A stretch of DNA of 64,000 bases from NCBI RefSeq assembly GCF_003054445.1, contig NC_042509.1, positions 806,001-870,000 on the forward strand, in the 5' to 3' direction. Every line of letters begins with the position of its first letter. Within the stretch, counting starts at the first letter, position 1. The notes beneath the pieces were generated by a model. It was not told the origin of the DNA. It saw nothing but the letters and a program-made list of their open reading frames with translations, and did not search any database. Positions 8,950 to 19,757 of the stretch are shown one piece after another. The position numbers were made by a program, and so were the translations under genes. The DNA is from Pichia kudriavzevii (taxonomy: Eukaryota > Ascomycota > Pichiomycetes > Pichiales > Pichiaceae).

Positions 8950-10005
8950 CTAATTCTTTGTGATTCTTCTTGTTTTATATTTCGCAATAACATAAGACTT
9001 AATTTTGTTCATTTCTTGGTTTTCTCTTACCTTCTCATCGTACAACTTCTTTTGAGCTTCCTTAATAGCAACAGAAGGTTTGATATACGTTGGATCCATC
9101 TTGTTAATGTATTTAGCAAGGCGTTCATCATTCATATTGTTCAAATATTGTGCAACCTTGTCACCAACCAAATTAATAGTTTCAGGCGATGGGGAAGTTG
9201 GTAAAGATTCTCTAATCTGTTCTCTTTCAGCTCTGCCGGCTAACTTTGCTTCGCTCAAAATAGGAGAAGGTGGAACTAATCTCTTAACGTCGCTCTTCGT
9301 TAAGTACTGTTTGTTCCATTTATAAGGTCTCTTCATCAATGGATGTCTCATGGATTTAAGCAGATCGACTGGAGAATCTGAAAATACAATTGAATTAGGA
9401 AAGAAAGTTCTTTCCTCAACTAGCTCTTCACTTGTAGAATATTCACAGTCTTCAACAGGTTCTGGTCTTGGCCATGGAATAATGATGTTTTCATTATATT
9501 TGACTCTTCTGTATGGCATCATTTTCTTGTAATCTTCATCCCAATATTCACCTTTAAACACAAGCTTATCGGCAGCAATTTTCTTCTCGGTACCATCTTC
9601 ATTGACTATAGTACCAACTACTTTCAAATCTTTAGGGTGAACAGGTAACGGGTAATCAATTATATGAGAAGTTTGGCCTGGTTGCCAAAATTCCTTTGGA
9701 ACAACAACTCTCTTGGTTTCACTATGTTCAATAAATACACGATTCGTTTCATTTTGTAAGGCAACAACCTTTGAAGTAGAACCGGCATATTTACCCTTTG
9801 TAATCAAGACCGTGTCACCTGGCTGGACCCCCCATTGTTGAGGTTTGATATAACGTTGCTTCGAGTCAACTTGGCGAAATGGTGACCGAAAAGCAGGAAG
9901 TTGGGAACGTTCTTGCATCTGCTCAAACATCTTACGAATGTAGTGGGGGTAACGGCTAAGTTCCCTGCCATAACGCTTTGAGTTTGATTTAGCAAGGGAT
10001 GACAT
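8950..10005 (-). CDS. MRPL40: Mitochondrial large-subunit ribosomal protein uL24m
   Basis: This 351-residue protein matches the Mrpl40/uL24m family. It contains a KOW motif at about 59-90 (VQPGDTVLITKGKYAGSTSKV) that contacts 23S-type rRNA near the exit tunnel. The conserved N-terminus (SLAKSNSKRYGRELSRYPHY) is basic, which suits both matrix import and rRNA contact. Long C-terminal extensions beyond bacterial L24 (about 100 aa) are typical of yeast mitoribosomal proteins; the S. cerevisiae protein is about 297 aa. The 3' end converges on RPT4. The gene shares an upstream region of about 530 bp with the divergent perilipin-like gene. Confidence 0.85.
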   Translation of the reverse strand: MSSLAKSNSKRYGRELSRYPHYIRKMFEQMQERSQLPAFRSPFRQVDSKQRYIKPQQWGVQPGDTVLITKGKYAGSTSKVVALQNETNRVFIEHSETKRVVVPKEFWQPGQTSHIIDYPLPVHPKDLKVVGTIVNEDGTEKKIAADKLVFKGEYWDEDYKKMMPYRRVKYNENIIIPWPRPEPVEDCEYSTSEELVEERTFFPNSIVFSDSPVDLLKSMRHPLMKRPYKWNKQYLTKSDVKRLVPPSPILSEAKLAGRAEREQIRESLPTSPSPETINLVGDKVAQYLNNMNDERLAKYINKMDPTYIKPSVAIKEAQKKLYDEKVRENQEMNKIKSYVIAKYKTRRITKN

Positions 10006-10535
10006 AATTCTAACGGTCTCTTGTTTTTGAAGGAGAACTTGGCGATATCCTTCTCTTTGGTATGGCAGTTGACGTCCATTGAAAGTAACTGGAGGTTGAT
10101 GTTTGATTTTTCATAAGCGAGAAAAAATGTGGAAAATAAGAAATGTTTAATTTAAAAAAAAAAAATATGAATATTAAAAAAATTAAATTCCGGTACCACG
10201 CATTTTGCCGTCGTATAACGACAGCATTATTAGTTGTGCAACTGTCATGTTTGCGGGACGTGCACATAAAGGCTCATCTCGGGGGAATTACAATTGGTGA
10301 GATTTCGGACCTAAAACGCATCTAATTAACTTTGGTGATTTCCCTGTGCAGCCCTTTTTTTTTATGCTTCCACGTTATCAGTTGTTTGTTGTTTATAAAT
10401 CGCTGTTTTGCCTCATTTTATTCTTACGCCTTTCTTTTACTTGAGAAAACTTTTATTTGTTCTATTCTCGTTTACACCATTGCAAAGTTTCTAAAGAAAA
10501 TATACTTTCACCAACATCCACTACAAAAACCAGAC
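10006..10535. other. Divergent promoter, MRPL40 / perilipin-like gene
   Basis: No gene is seen. The frame of the rightward gene is open upstream of 10536, but that part encodes a hydrophobic, T-rich leader and is read as promoter/5' UTR. Poly-A runs lie near 10150. Confidence 0.55.
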
Positions 10536-11354
10536 ATGACGAGAAGCACCGGCACATTTGAACTGAAAACATATCGCCACATCTCCAACTACCCCTTTGT
10601 ACAAGAATTTAGTGCCTTGTTAACAAGTATTACTATTTTAAACTCTTTACTGACTATCGTGAAAGGTTATATTAATTTGGCACTCCAAAATCTATCTAAA
10701 TACCAAATATTCACAACATATGCGAACTCTTTGGATACCACCTTGGATAGCTGGTTGTCTTTTTTCGATCAGAAACTTCCATTTATGTCGAACTTTTCAT
10801 TTGGTAAGCATTACCATGATCTTCAGCAATATTGTTACGAAGTGGTTGCATCTTTGAATTCTAGGTACTTGAGCCTAAGAAAGTCTTTGGAATCCGTGTT
10901 TGAGTCAAGTCTTAAAAAGCTTGAGCCAATTTTAAGGTTAACTAACAACTATTATGAAAGCATTTTGAATTTCATTTTACCAATGTCTCCAACAAGTAAG
11001 ACTGAAGCCATTGTCGGTAAAATCACTGAGAGTTCAGAGATTGATAGAATGAAGAACTTATCTTTGGAAACATACAAGAGGTTGCAGTTGACTGCCTCTA
11101 ATGTTTCCAAACTTCCAGTGCACGTATCTGATACATATAAGAAGGAATTAGAGAATGAGAAATCGGCTACCAAGGCTGTCACATCCACCACTAGAAAGTT
11201 GTCGAATGATGCTTATCAAACAATAAAGCCAACCATAGAAAAAGTTGTTAGTTTGACCAAGTCCACAACTGAAGAGGCAAAAAATCCAATTCTTGATTTT
11301 AGTGAAGAAGTGATTCACAATGCGGCAACGGCTACTGGGGTAGAAGTTCACTAG
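10536..11354 (+). CDS. Perilipin-like lipid-droplet protein (PLN1/PET10 type)
   Basis: This 272-residue protein starts at the ATG in MTRSTGTFELKTYRHISNYP; an in-frame ATG at 10332 would add 68 hydrophobic residues read from promoter DNA. The layout resembles yeast perilipin Pln1/Pet10. A short N-terminal segment ending in YPFVQEF is followed by amphipathic helices with 11-residue periodicity and paired segments (LESVFESSLKKLEPILRLTNNYY), then a Thr/Lys-rich helical C-terminal third ending in VEVH. Perilipins coat and stabilise triacylglycerol droplets. No catalytic motif or membrane helix is visible. The assignment rests on overall pattern rather than a diagnostic motif, so the gene symbol is withheld. 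Confidence 0.55.
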   Translation: MTRSTGTFELKTYRHISNYPFVQEFSALLTSITILNSLLTIVKGYINLALQNLSKYQIFTTYANSLDTTLDSWLSFFDQKLPFMSNFSFGKHYHDLQQYCYEVVASLNSRYLSLRKSLESVFESSLKKLEPILRLTNNYYESILNFILPMSPTSKTEAIVGKITESSEIDRMKNLSLETYKRLQLTASNVSKLPVHVSDTYKKELENEKSATKAVTSTTRKLSNDAYQTIKPTIEKVVSLTKSTTEEAKNPILDFSEEVIHNAATATGVEVH

Positions 11355-11805
11355 GTATGACAACCTTGGATTTGTCTTTGACTTTTGATACCCCTTAATT
11401 CTTGCCTGCTCTATCTAATTCCCTCTTTTGTCTGCCTCTCTGTTTTTATTTCCATATTTACCTGATGTGATTTGATTTGATTTGTTTGTTTGTTTGTTTG
11501 TTTGTTTTCTTCTAGTTCAGTTTCTTCTGGGTCAGTTTCTTCTAGTTCAGTTTCTTATTGTTATAGGTATATGTGCCCAAATCTCCATACTTTTATAAAC
11601 AAAGACTTATATAACAATTATTCTTATCTAATTTAGCCATTGTGACGTCAGCCAAATTTTGAGCGCCATCGCGGGTCGGTGTATTAATAGAAGCCAACTG
11701 GTGTCAGTATAGTGGGGGAATCCCGATCTTGTTTTTTTTTTGAAGTGAATACATGGTCTACATCCAATAAACAAAAGAAGTCGCAGAATTAGTACACACA
11801 GCTGA
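11355..11805. other. Intergenic, perilipin-like 3' end to NIK1
   Basis: No gene is seen. It contains a (TTTG)n run at about 11480-11505, followed directly by three 15-bp units at 11506-11550. The right half is the NIK1 promoter. Confidence 0.55.
11506..11550 (+). repeat. 15-bp tandem repeat, 3 copies
   Basis: The unit TTTCTTCTAGTTCAG occurs three times in a row. The middle copy differs at two bases. It is preceded by a TTTG microsatellite. Confidence 0.85.
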
Positions 11806-14800
11806 ATGGTGGGGGGATCTAATTTGGAGGAGATTATCGAAACTCTCTCCGATCCGTCTAGATTCAACTCGGAGAAGGAAATCAACAACAAAAAATTAAG
11901 GGAAAAAATTTTAGCTGAGATCAACCTATTAAGACAAGAAAACGAAAAATATAAAGAAACTATAAGAATCAAAACCTTACGTAATGAAGAATTCAGGCAT
12001 TCTTTATCAGAGATCGGGTCCGTTATTACATCCGTTGCACTAGGTGACCTATCCAAACGGATCACAATAAAGGAGGATGAAAACGAGGAAACTATCGATG
12101 CCGATATTTTCAGGACAAAGAGAACAATCAATTTTATGGTTGATCAACTAGATAACTTCACAAACGGCGTGAACACTTTAGCCAACCAGGTTGCAAATGG
12201 TAAACTTGGTGGTACTGTAGCTTATAAGGATGCAAAAGGTGTGTGGAACGACCTAATCATTAATGTCAATGCAATGGCCAACAATTTGACAAATCAAGTT
12301 AGAGAGATTTCTATTGTTACAAGTGCCGTTGCAAATGGTGACTTATCCCAAAAAATTAAAGTTGAGGCACAAGGTGAAATCTTTACCCTACAAAATACAA
12401 TCAATCGAATGGTTGATCAATTGAGAACGTTTGCATTTGAGGTTACCAGGGTGGCGAGAGAAACCGGTGTTGAAGGCAGATTAGGTGGCCAAGCTCAGAT
12501 TCAAAATGTGTCCGGTATCTGGGAAGAGTTGACTGATAACGTCAATGCGATGGCTTTGAATCTAACGACTCAGGTTAGAAACATTGCCAATGTCACCACA
12601 GCTGTGGCAAATGGAGATTTGTCAACAAAGGTGACTGCAGATTGTAAAGGTGAAATTTTGGAATTAAAAACAACAATTAATGGTATGGTTGATAGATTAA
12701 GAACTTTTGTTGAGGAAGTTAGGACTTTAGCAACAGAAGTTGGTACAAAAGGTATCTTGGGTGGGCAGGCCAAAGTAACCGACGTTGAAGGTGCATGGAA
12801 AGACGTTACTCAGAAGGTTAACATTATGGCAAATAATTTAACAAGTCAGGTTCGGTCAATTGCAACAGTTACAACATCTGTGGCTCATGGAGATTTATCT
12901 AAGAAAATCACTGTTGAAGCACAAGGTGAAATTCTTGAATTGAAAAATACTATCAATAAGATGGTTGATTCGTTACAAGTTTTCGCTAAGGAAGTTACGA
13001 AGGTTGCCAAAGAGGTCGGTATTGATGGTAAGTTAGGTGTTCAAGCGGAAGTAAACGATGTTGACGGTTTGTGGAAGGAAATTACAACCAACGTCAACAC
13101 TATGGCATCAAATTTAACTTCTCAAGTTAGAGCGTTTGCACAAATCACGGCTGCTGCAACTGACGGAGATTTTACAAGATTTATTACCGTCGAAGCGTCA
13201 GGTGAAATGGATGCGTTAAAGACAAAGATCAACCAAATGGTTTTAAATCTAAGAGAATCCATTCAAAGAAATACAGCCGCTAGAGAAGCTGCAGAATTAG
13301 CCAATAAAACTAAATCTGAATTTTTGGCAAACACGTCCCATGAAATCAGAACTCCAATGAATGGTATTATTGGTATGACACAATTAACTCTTGAAACTGA
13401 ATTAACACAATACCAAAGAGAGATGTTGTCAATTGTTCATAACCTTGCAAACTCTTTACTAACTATCATTGATGATATTCTAGATATTTCCAAAATTGAG
13501 GCAAATAGGATGACAATTGAACAGATTGAATTCTCCTTAAGAACAACTATTTTTGGTGCATTGAAAACACTGAGTGTTAAATCTATCGAGAAGCAACTAG
13601 ATTTGATCTACGAAGTTGATAGCCAGTGTCCTGATTTTCTAGTTGGAGATTCATTCAGATTGAAACAAGTTATCCTCAATTTGATTGGTAATGCAATCAA
13701 ATTTACAAGCAAAGGTAAAATTATTGTATCGACGACTAAGAGAGAGGATGTCGGTGACAAGATAAAATTAGAGTTTTGTGTTTCGGATACTGGTATTGGT
13801 ATTCCCAAAGATAAACTTGAACTAATTTTTCAAAACTTTTGCCAAGCTGATGGCTCAACAACTAGGAAATTTGGTGGTACAGGTTTAGGTTTATCTATTT
13901 CTAAACAATTAATTCACCTCATGGGTGGTGATATTTGGGTTACCTCGGAATATGGTAAAGGTTCAAATTTTTATTTCACAATCTTAGTATCCCCAGTTAA
14001 TATTTCGCTTGAAAAACAACTTGAAACTCTAAGGCCGTATAGATCACAGAAGATCTTAATTGCCACCACTGACATACTTGAAAGTTATGTCCCGCAATTG
14101 GTTTCTGATTTGGAGAGCTTACTTTTGGAGCCGCATGTGTTGAAAATCGATGACTTCAACAGTGATTTGAAGTTTGCAGAAGAAGATTCATATGATACGA
14201 TCATTATTGACAATTTGAAAACTGGATATAAATTAAGATTGTTGCCCCAAATTAAATATGTTCCACTAGTTTTATTGCATCCTCATCTACCGCAATTAAA
14301 CATGAGAGTATGTTTGGACTTGGGCATATCATCTTATGGTAATATACCATGTTCGATATCAGATTTAGGATCTGTATTATTACCTGCTCTAGAGAGTAAA
14401 ATCATACCACCTGATAATGACGGATCGGTCTCGTACAAGATTCTATTAGCAGAGGATAATCTAGTTAATCAAAAATTAGCCGTCAAGATTCTCGAAAAGC
14501 ATGGTCATAAAGTCACTGTTGTTGAAAATGGGCAAGAAGCCGTCGATGCTGTCAAGACAGATACTTATGATGTTATTCTAATGGACGTGCAAATGCCTGT
14601 AATGGGAGGTTTCGAGGCAACCAGGCTAATCCGTGAATGGGAGAAGAAGAAGTATGCAGATGCAGCAATTTGTTTTAAATCGCCAATTATTGCTCTAACA
14701 GCACATGCGATGTTAGGTGATAGGGAGCGTTGTTTGAAATCCCAAATGGATGAGTATCTCTCTAAACCCTTAAAACCTGCGCTCTTGTTGCAAACCATAT

Positions 14801-14985
14801 CCAAATGTATCCATAATATGAACCAGTTGAGGGAAATAAGCAGAATTGGCGAAGGTAGAGATGGTAATGCAGAATTCAAAAAGTTTATAAATCAGGAGTT
14901 GCTGAAAAGAGGTGGATCGGATAGTTTAGTCAAGACTGAACCGCGTTCAAATAGCAAAAGGTTGAAGTACAACGGAAAAGATTAA
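11806..14985 (+). CDS. NIK1: Group III hybrid histidine kinase (Nik1/Os-1/Cos1 type)
   Basis: This 1,059-residue protein has no signal peptide or membrane helix. It begins with a short helical region and then a train of five or more HAMP units (about 60-470) with the recurring NGMVDxLRTF and GDLSxKI patterns of this family. The HisKA phospho-acceptor is H512 in [16 protein letters not shown]. The HATPase domain shows the N box ([10 protein letters not shown]) and G boxes ([18 protein letters not shown]). A C-terminal receiver domain carries D927 in [12 protein letters not shown] and a LTAHAM switch. Group III kinases signal osmotic and other stress through Ypd1 and Ssk1 to the Hog1 MAP kinase. 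They are the targets of phenylpyrroles and dicarboximides. Length matches C. albicans Nik1 (about 1,081 aa). S. cerevisiae has no orthologue. Confidence 0.95.
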   Translation: MVGGSNLEEIIETLSDPSRFNSEKEINNKKLREKILAEINLLRQENEKYKETIRIKTLRNEEFRHSLSEIGSVITSVALGDLSKRITIKEDENEETIDADIFRTKRTINFMVDQLDNFTNGVNTLANQVANGKLGGTVAYKDAKGVWNDLIINVNAMANNLTNQVREISIVTSAVANGDLSQKIKVEAQGEIFTLQNTINRMVDQLRTFAFEVTRVARETGVEGRLGGQAQIQNVSGIWEELTDNVNAMALNLTTQVRNIANVTTAVANGDLSTKVTADCKGEILELKTTINGMVDRLRTFVEEVRTLATEVGTKGILGGQAKVTDVEGAWKDVTQKVNIMANNLTSQVRSIATVTTSVAHGDLSKKITVEAQGEILELKNTINKMVDSLQVFAKEVTKVAKEVGIDGKLGVQAEVNDVDGLWKEITTNVNTMASNLTSQVRAFAQITAAATDGDFTRFITVEASGEMDALKTKINQMVLNLRESIQRNTAAREAAELANKTKSEFLANTSHEIRTPMNGIIGMTQLTLETELTQYQREMLSIVHNLANSLLTIIDDILDISKIEANRMTIEQIEFSLRTTIFGALKTLSVKSIEKQLDLIYEVDSQCPDFLVGDSFRLKQVILNLIGNAIKFTSKGKIIVSTTKREDVGDKIKLEFCVSDTGIGIPKDKLELIFQNFCQADGSTTRKFGGTGLGLSISKQLIHLMGGDIWVTSEYGKGSNFYFTILVSPVNISLEKQLETLRPYRSQKILIATTDILESYVPQLVSDLESLLLEPHVLKIDDFNSDLKFAEEDSYDTIIIDNLKTGYKLRLLPQIKYVPLVLLHPHLPQLNMRVCLDLGISSYGNIPCSISDLGSVLLPALESKIIPPDNDGSVSYKILLAEDNLVNQKLAVKILEKHGHKVTVVENGQEAVDAVKTDTYDVILMDVQMPVMGGFEATRLIREWEKKKYADAAICFKSPIIALTAHAMLGDRERCLKSQMDEYLSKPLKPALLLQTISKCIHNMNQLREISRIGEGRDGNAEFKKFINQELLKRGGSDSLVKTEPRSNSKRLKYNGKD

Positions 14986-16442
14986 TAGTTCAACAATATG
15001 AGATTCCGTATGAGCATCACACTTTCAAGATGGATGGAGAACACCTTGGGTAGTAAGTGTATAACATGCACAAATGTGTATGTATATATATGTATACATA
15101 TATCTATGTATACATATATCTATGTAGATTTATTTATTTATGTGTTAATACTAATATGCGCGTGGGCCTTTGTTATTGCTCTTCCGTACATCATACCTGT
15201 CTATATACTAAAGAATAGATTCAGAATATGCAATATAAAGTAGCGAGAATGGATGGTCAACACAAGTGCGAAGGAGCAACTAAGGGAAAAGGCGTAGCAA
15301 AGCTAAAGGCAGATCTCCTTTAGACAATATGATCTGCAATGGGACACACGCATATTCGCTCATAGAGTAGCTATTTTAGTTTATCGTATTTCCAAGGCAC
15401 TTTCCAGCATGGAAATGAGGGTAGAGGAGTCACTCCACATTGGCAACAATAACATCCCACAAGGGCTCTATTACAATCCCTTGTAAGCTTTTTATTTTTT
15501 ATCGTTAGCCAGGCCCTTCAAATAAACGGTTCTCACCTAGAAACTTTAATATCTCCATTGGACACTGTAAACGTGTAAAAACACACCCTGTTTTACGAGG
15601 AATATTTGCATTCCCCTGGCGAGTAGAAAAAGAATTTCTCCAATATAATCGATTACATCGGGTAATATGGTAATATCGTCCTAGACGCATTAGCTGGAGA
15701 GTCACTTGTGTTTGGAACTGCCGGCTCTTGTTTCACCCATAACAGGCAATCATGACGCAAAGACGCAAACCAACATTGTTTCTGGAACAATCCCTGATAT
15801 TCCGTATCCAATTCGGTGCTCGATTTGCGAGCCGTTTTGTCCATGAAAATTTTGTGCTACATGAGACAAATAAGCGTTTTATTTTTTATGGGGCACTAAC
15901 GAAAACAATGGACAACTGCATGTCTTTAGCAAGCAATGTTCAAGGTATAAGGAAGACAGGTTGTGTGCAACTTTGCCCCACTGTTCTGCAACTTATTGTG
16001 ACAATGTTTAGCGAGAATCCGCCTGCACGCCAGAGTTGCAGTTTCGGGTAATTCCAAGACAATCTTTTCCGTGTCCCCCAATAGTGGCCGGCACTGTATG
16101 TTATGGCACTCGCACACAACGTGTTCTCCACAGGGAATGCCCGGCCAGGCTTTGGATTATGCAGAATGGTCTTTCCCACCAAATCCACTGACGTCTTCTA
16201 TGCAAAACACACGGTGTGTCCCTGAGTCCTGAAAATTTGTGCGCATGTCCGCACGCTGGCGCCGCCTCTCTCTCCGAGACGCACAGAATTCTGCATATCT
16301 ATAGGTGTGCAGCCCTAACAAAGTGTTTCTCGTGATATTACTTGGCGGTAGGCGCTATCCTCCAGTTTGAAACGAGGTATAAAAACCTAATTTACTGTTG
16401 GATGTCTATTGAATTACACACGTTGCATTACAGTAAATCACG
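14986..16442. other. Large convergent gene-free interval, GC-rich at right
   Basis: The 3' ends of NIK1 and HUL5 are 1.46 kb apart with no supported gene between them. ATG-started ORFs here are at most 99 codons and show no recognisable family. The left end holds a TATATG-type microsatellite (about 15060-15125). Bases 16081-16320 are 53% GC by direct count, against roughly 33-40% in nearby coding sequence. A TATAAAA at 16378-16384 points toward the HUL5 3' end. No tRNA-like T-arm was found. Confidence 0.6.
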
Positions 16443-19400
16443 CTATGAAAGGTCAAATCCGGCATTGCTAGTGATGGCATAAAGAAGTTTCCTTCGTAGT
16501 TGGTCTTTGTCTTTATAATTGGGGAGTTTCAAGAGGTTCACACAAGTAGATGCTGTTGGAAGCCTATTGGTGTCTGCACCGGCATTGAATATCCCAAAAT
16601 GTGGATCAAGCTCTTTGAAGCCTAATAACGGTTGTTTCGAGGAGGAGGTGACGTATTTGATAAATTTGGATCGGTTTTCATGATTAAACTCGTGCAATAT
16701 CTCAAACAAATCCTTGATTGTTTGGTCTTCTTCTGTGTAACCCCCTCCGTAAACAACATTCCTTCTCAAATCTTCAATGTCGATTTCATCATCACCAGAT
16801 ATTAGGGTTTGTAGTTCTATGGGGTTGAATAAGAGTAGCCAATGAGGTCTTATTACTTGGAATAGTCCATCCACAAACGACTTCATCTCGAGTTTGTTTT
16901 GCTTAGATAGTTTGAAGCTTGCTAACATTCTAGCAAATTGCATTTTGTTGCCATTCGTCACTTCAACTACTGATCCATCTTTATTTCTCAATAAGGGAAT
17001 ACTAACATGATAGTTTTTCCCATTAATATCATAAAACTCGTCGTCAACTGAAAATTGGATACCCATACTTTTGAACTTGGATTCCTCTGTTTGTTTTAGA
17101 ATATAATTGACACTTTGATATAAAGCTTCGTCAATATTCTTTAACTCATCAAGAGATACAGAATAACCGATAAAATCTACTTTATCACCAACTAAATTTC
17201 TGAAATATTGACCTCCCATTTTAGCACATGTAATTAAAAAGAATGATGTAAAGGAAACGTCAAGTAATATATTGCTATACAAACATTTCCCAATAACCAT
17301 ACCCAAGAAATGACACATGTGCAAATATTCTTCGTTACTGCATGCATATGGCACTTTGCTGTGCTGTTCTCTTTCGTAGTATAGTTTGAAATAAAACTCC
17401 GGATTGAAATATAAATGGTAATCAGTGCCTATCCTGAAAAACTCTAAACCTCTGTTAGCCTGGCGGTTACTCTCAGAAGGAGTCATTGCGCATGATACAA
17501 CACTCGTCAAGAGTTCCTTTGTTAGTCCTCCTCCATCAATACCCGCTTCCGCTTCTCCAAAATGGTTGATGAATTGAACTGCAAAAGGCCGTTTGAAGTC
17601 TTTTCCCCTGGTTTTCCCATAATACTTGTATGCGTCAAACAAGATATTATCCCTTGAAATAACCCCCTCAATTTTTGTGGGGAACCATGAATTGATGTCA
17701 TTATCCCTTTTATCATACTCAATAAATGCATGGAAAATCTCTGCTCTTTTCTCAAATGGTATCATGTACGGTGCATATGTGAGTAGGTACAATGAATCAA
17801 TCACCTTCTTTGGTGGGGAAGATTTAAGAAAACTAAGAAGATGTGGTTCCCTTAGATAATCATTCTCTTCGTTATTTTCTTGTTCGCCTTCATCATACTC
17901 CAACAAGGACTGATGCAATTGATCAATTATTGGAACAATATTGACCACTGAATTAATATCAAGATCAAATTTCGATAATATCCAAAAGCTACCTTTATTG
18001 TTATAGCTTTTAGAGTTATAATCGCTTGTGAATTTCAACTTTAAGTCTTTCATGTAAAGTCCGTGAAGTAATGTTAGTAGCTTTTTGAAAGACGACAAAA
18101 AGAACTTTCTACTTTGATTTTCAATCTTAACATCTCTATATTTGAGTAGGATTTCACTAACAAACACTTTCAAAAAGTTGGTGTAGGCTAAAAATTGCTC
18201 CTTTGAAATCACTAATAAACTGAAAAAATTCTCATTAGTTGAAAAAGTTAGGAGATTAAGTAAATATTCTTGAAATATCAACATAGCATTCCACCATTTA
18301 TTATATTCCTGAACTTTAATGAACTTTTGCAGCTCTGCAAAATTCAGAAAGTCATTCGCCAATTTGGAAACCGACAATCGGTTGAAGCATTCACTAATTA
18401 AAAAACTATTTTTGTCTCTAAGAATCCAGTTCAAGTCAACACGCAATTTGAGAGTATTACTTCTGTCGTTCTTAATTAACGAACTAAAATGCAACAAAGA
18501 TGAAATATAATCCAAAAGTATATCATTACTAGGTTGAAGACGTTGAAACTTATCAAACTCCGCTGTTTCGTACAATAACTTGAGGGATTCGAAATCACGA
18601 TTGGGTATAACTAACGTGCTCTTGTAGTCGACAGCCATTTCCTCTTCTGATTGTACCAATATAGGATAGTCCACTAAATCAAGCAAAAATGCAACATTTC
18701 GGAAAAAGTACGGATATATTGCTTCTTTACTTATCACCAACTCAGGATATGTGTGAATTGACTCTGACAATCTTACAACTAAAGTAATAGCCGATGTTTG
18801 ATCAAGTGTTTTAAAACATTGCTCCGAATCAGGATTTTTCAAAATGTACATGAGAAACTTGTCGTACTCAATATTCCATTTATTCTTCGATGAGTCTGCT
18901 AGTGGATCAATAAATTTGTATGTAAGCGTTTCAATCGAGCTGGTATATGGTAAATGTTCAGAAAACTTCATTATGTAATACAAAGCCTGCTTAAGTTCCC
19001 CAATGTATGCTTTTAGCAAGCATTTCGCAAATTGTTGAGCTAGTGAGCAGTGAAGTTCAAACTTCGGCAATTTCTCAAAAATCACATCCATCACTTTTAA
19101 TATACTCAACGATAATACGGGGCTGGAAGATGGATCACCCAGTTTTGTAAATGTCAAAGCTAATGTTTCTATCAGTTTTTCTAAGTCGTGTTCACTTAAC
19201 CCGCTAACTATGCTTTCAATTATCCTCAGTTGTTCGATTGACCTGTTCTTATCTTGTTCCTTGACCACATAGGGGAAAAAAAATACAAATGATCCAATAG
19301 AACCATCAGTACCCCACGATTCGGATAATGCTCCTCTGGTTCTCTTTAAATCCAGATATCTTCTGCATGCAGATTGAATGAAAACTGCCGATTGCATTTC

Positions 19401-19538
19401 CGTCCGTTGTCGTTCTCTCCTTTCACGTTCTAATTGAGCAGTTTTTAGGAATATTGATTTATTCTTAGTCGTTAGAGACCTACCTCCAAGATTTATGTTC
19501 CTTTTCCGTCCAGTCGTACCTGTAAAATTGAAGCTCAT
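16443..19538 (-). CDS. HUL5: HECT-type E3/E4 ubiquitin ligase Hul5
   Basis: This 1,031-residue protein ends in a HECT domain. The catalytic cysteine is C999 in the STCVNLLKLP motif, and the C-terminal hydrophobic tail (SNAGFDLS) is that of HECT ligases. The N-terminus (MSFNFTGTTGRKRNINLGG, then a basic ERERRERQR helix and an IQ-like IQSACRRYL) matches Hul5 and its relative UBE3B/C. Hul5 is a proteasome-associated chain-elongating ligase that aids degradation of misfolded cytosolic proteins. It is longer than the S. cerevisiae protein (910 aa). HECT N-lobe landmarks include FINHFGEAEAGIDGGGLTKE. The gene is divergent from POL3 across 219 bp. Confidence 0.92.
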   Translation of the reverse strand: MSFNFTGTTGRKRNINLGGRSLTTKNKSIFLKTAQLERERRERQRTEMQSAVFIQSACRRYLDLKRTRGALSESWGTDGSIGSFVFFFPYVVKEQDKNRSIEQLRIIESIVSGLSEHDLEKLIETLALTFTKLGDPSSSPVLSLSILKVMDVIFEKLPKFELHCSLAQQFAKCLLKAYIGELKQALYYIMKFSEHLPYTSSIETLTYKFIDPLADSSKNKWNIEYDKFLMYILKNPDSEQCFKTLDQTSAITLVVRLSESIHTYPELVISKEAIYPYFFRNVAFLLDLVDYPILVQSEEEMAVDYKSTLVIPNRDFESLKLLYETAEFDKFQRLQPSNDILLDYISSLLHFSSLIKNDRSNTLKLRVDLNWILRDKNSFLISECFNRLSVSKLANDFLNFAELQKFIKVQEYNKWWNAMLIFQEYLLNLLTFSTNENFFSLLVISKEQFLAYTNFLKVFVSEILLKYRDVKIENQSRKFFLSSFKKLLTLLHGLYMKDLKLKFTSDYNSKSYNNKGSFWILSKFDLDINSVVNIVPIIDQLHQSLLEYDEGEQENNEENDYLREPHLLSFLKSSPPKKVIDSLYLLTYAPYMIPFEKRAEIFHAFIEYDKRDNDINSWFPTKIEGVISRDNILFDAYKYYGKTRGKDFKRPFAVQFINHFGEAEAGIDGGGLTKELLTSVVSCAMTPSESNRQANRGLEFFRIGTDYHLYFNPEFYFKLYYEREQHSKVPYACSNEEYLHMCHFLGMVIGKCLYSNILLDVSFTSFFLITCAKMGGQYFRNLVGDKVDFIGYSVSLDELKNIDEALYQSVNYILKQTEESKFKSMGIQFSVDDEFYDINGKNYHVSIPLLRNKDGSVVEVTNGNKMQFARMLASFKLSKQNKLEMKSFVDGLFQVIRPHWLLLFNPIELQTLISGDDEIDIEDLRRNVVYGGGYTEEDQTIKDLFEILHEFNHENRSKFIKYVTSSSKQPLLGFKELDPHFGIFNAGADTNRLPTASTCVNLLKLPNYKDKDQLRRKLLYAITSNAGFDLS

Positions 19539-19711
19539 TGTCTATATTTGTATTTCTATACGTTTGAAGCTAGAATGTAGAATCTAAAAAATCATAACCT
19601 ATTTGAAACGGCAGTGAATAATGATCAATATGATTAGATACAACTTCATGTTTCGCTTACGCCACAAGTGAACAATACAACCAGAAAGTGAAAACGTGGC
19701 GCATTTTCAAA

Positions 19712-19717
19712 ACGCGT
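19712..19717 (+). promoter_or_regulatory. ACGCGT (MluI cell-cycle box) upstream of POL3
   Basis: An exact ACGCGT lies 41 bp upstream of the POL3 ATG in the 219-bp divergent promoter shared with HUL5. S. cerevisiae POL3 is an MBF-regulated G1/S gene, which supports the reading. Its closeness to the ATG is unusual, so it could lie in the leader. Confidence 0.45.
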
Positions 19718-19757
19718 ATCAACGTTTTCTTAGAAATCTTTTCATTCCAATTTCAAG

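Noticed and set aside
10332-10535. N-terminal extension of the perilipin-like frame
   Set aside because: It is hydrophobic and poly-T-derived, lies in a divergent promoter, and the ATG at 10536 gives a normal perilipin-like start.
15752-16051. 99-codon plus-strand ORF between NIK1 and HUL5
   Set aside because: It has no family resemblance, unlike composition and overlapping ORFs on the other strand; the region was kept only as an unexplained intergenic finding.
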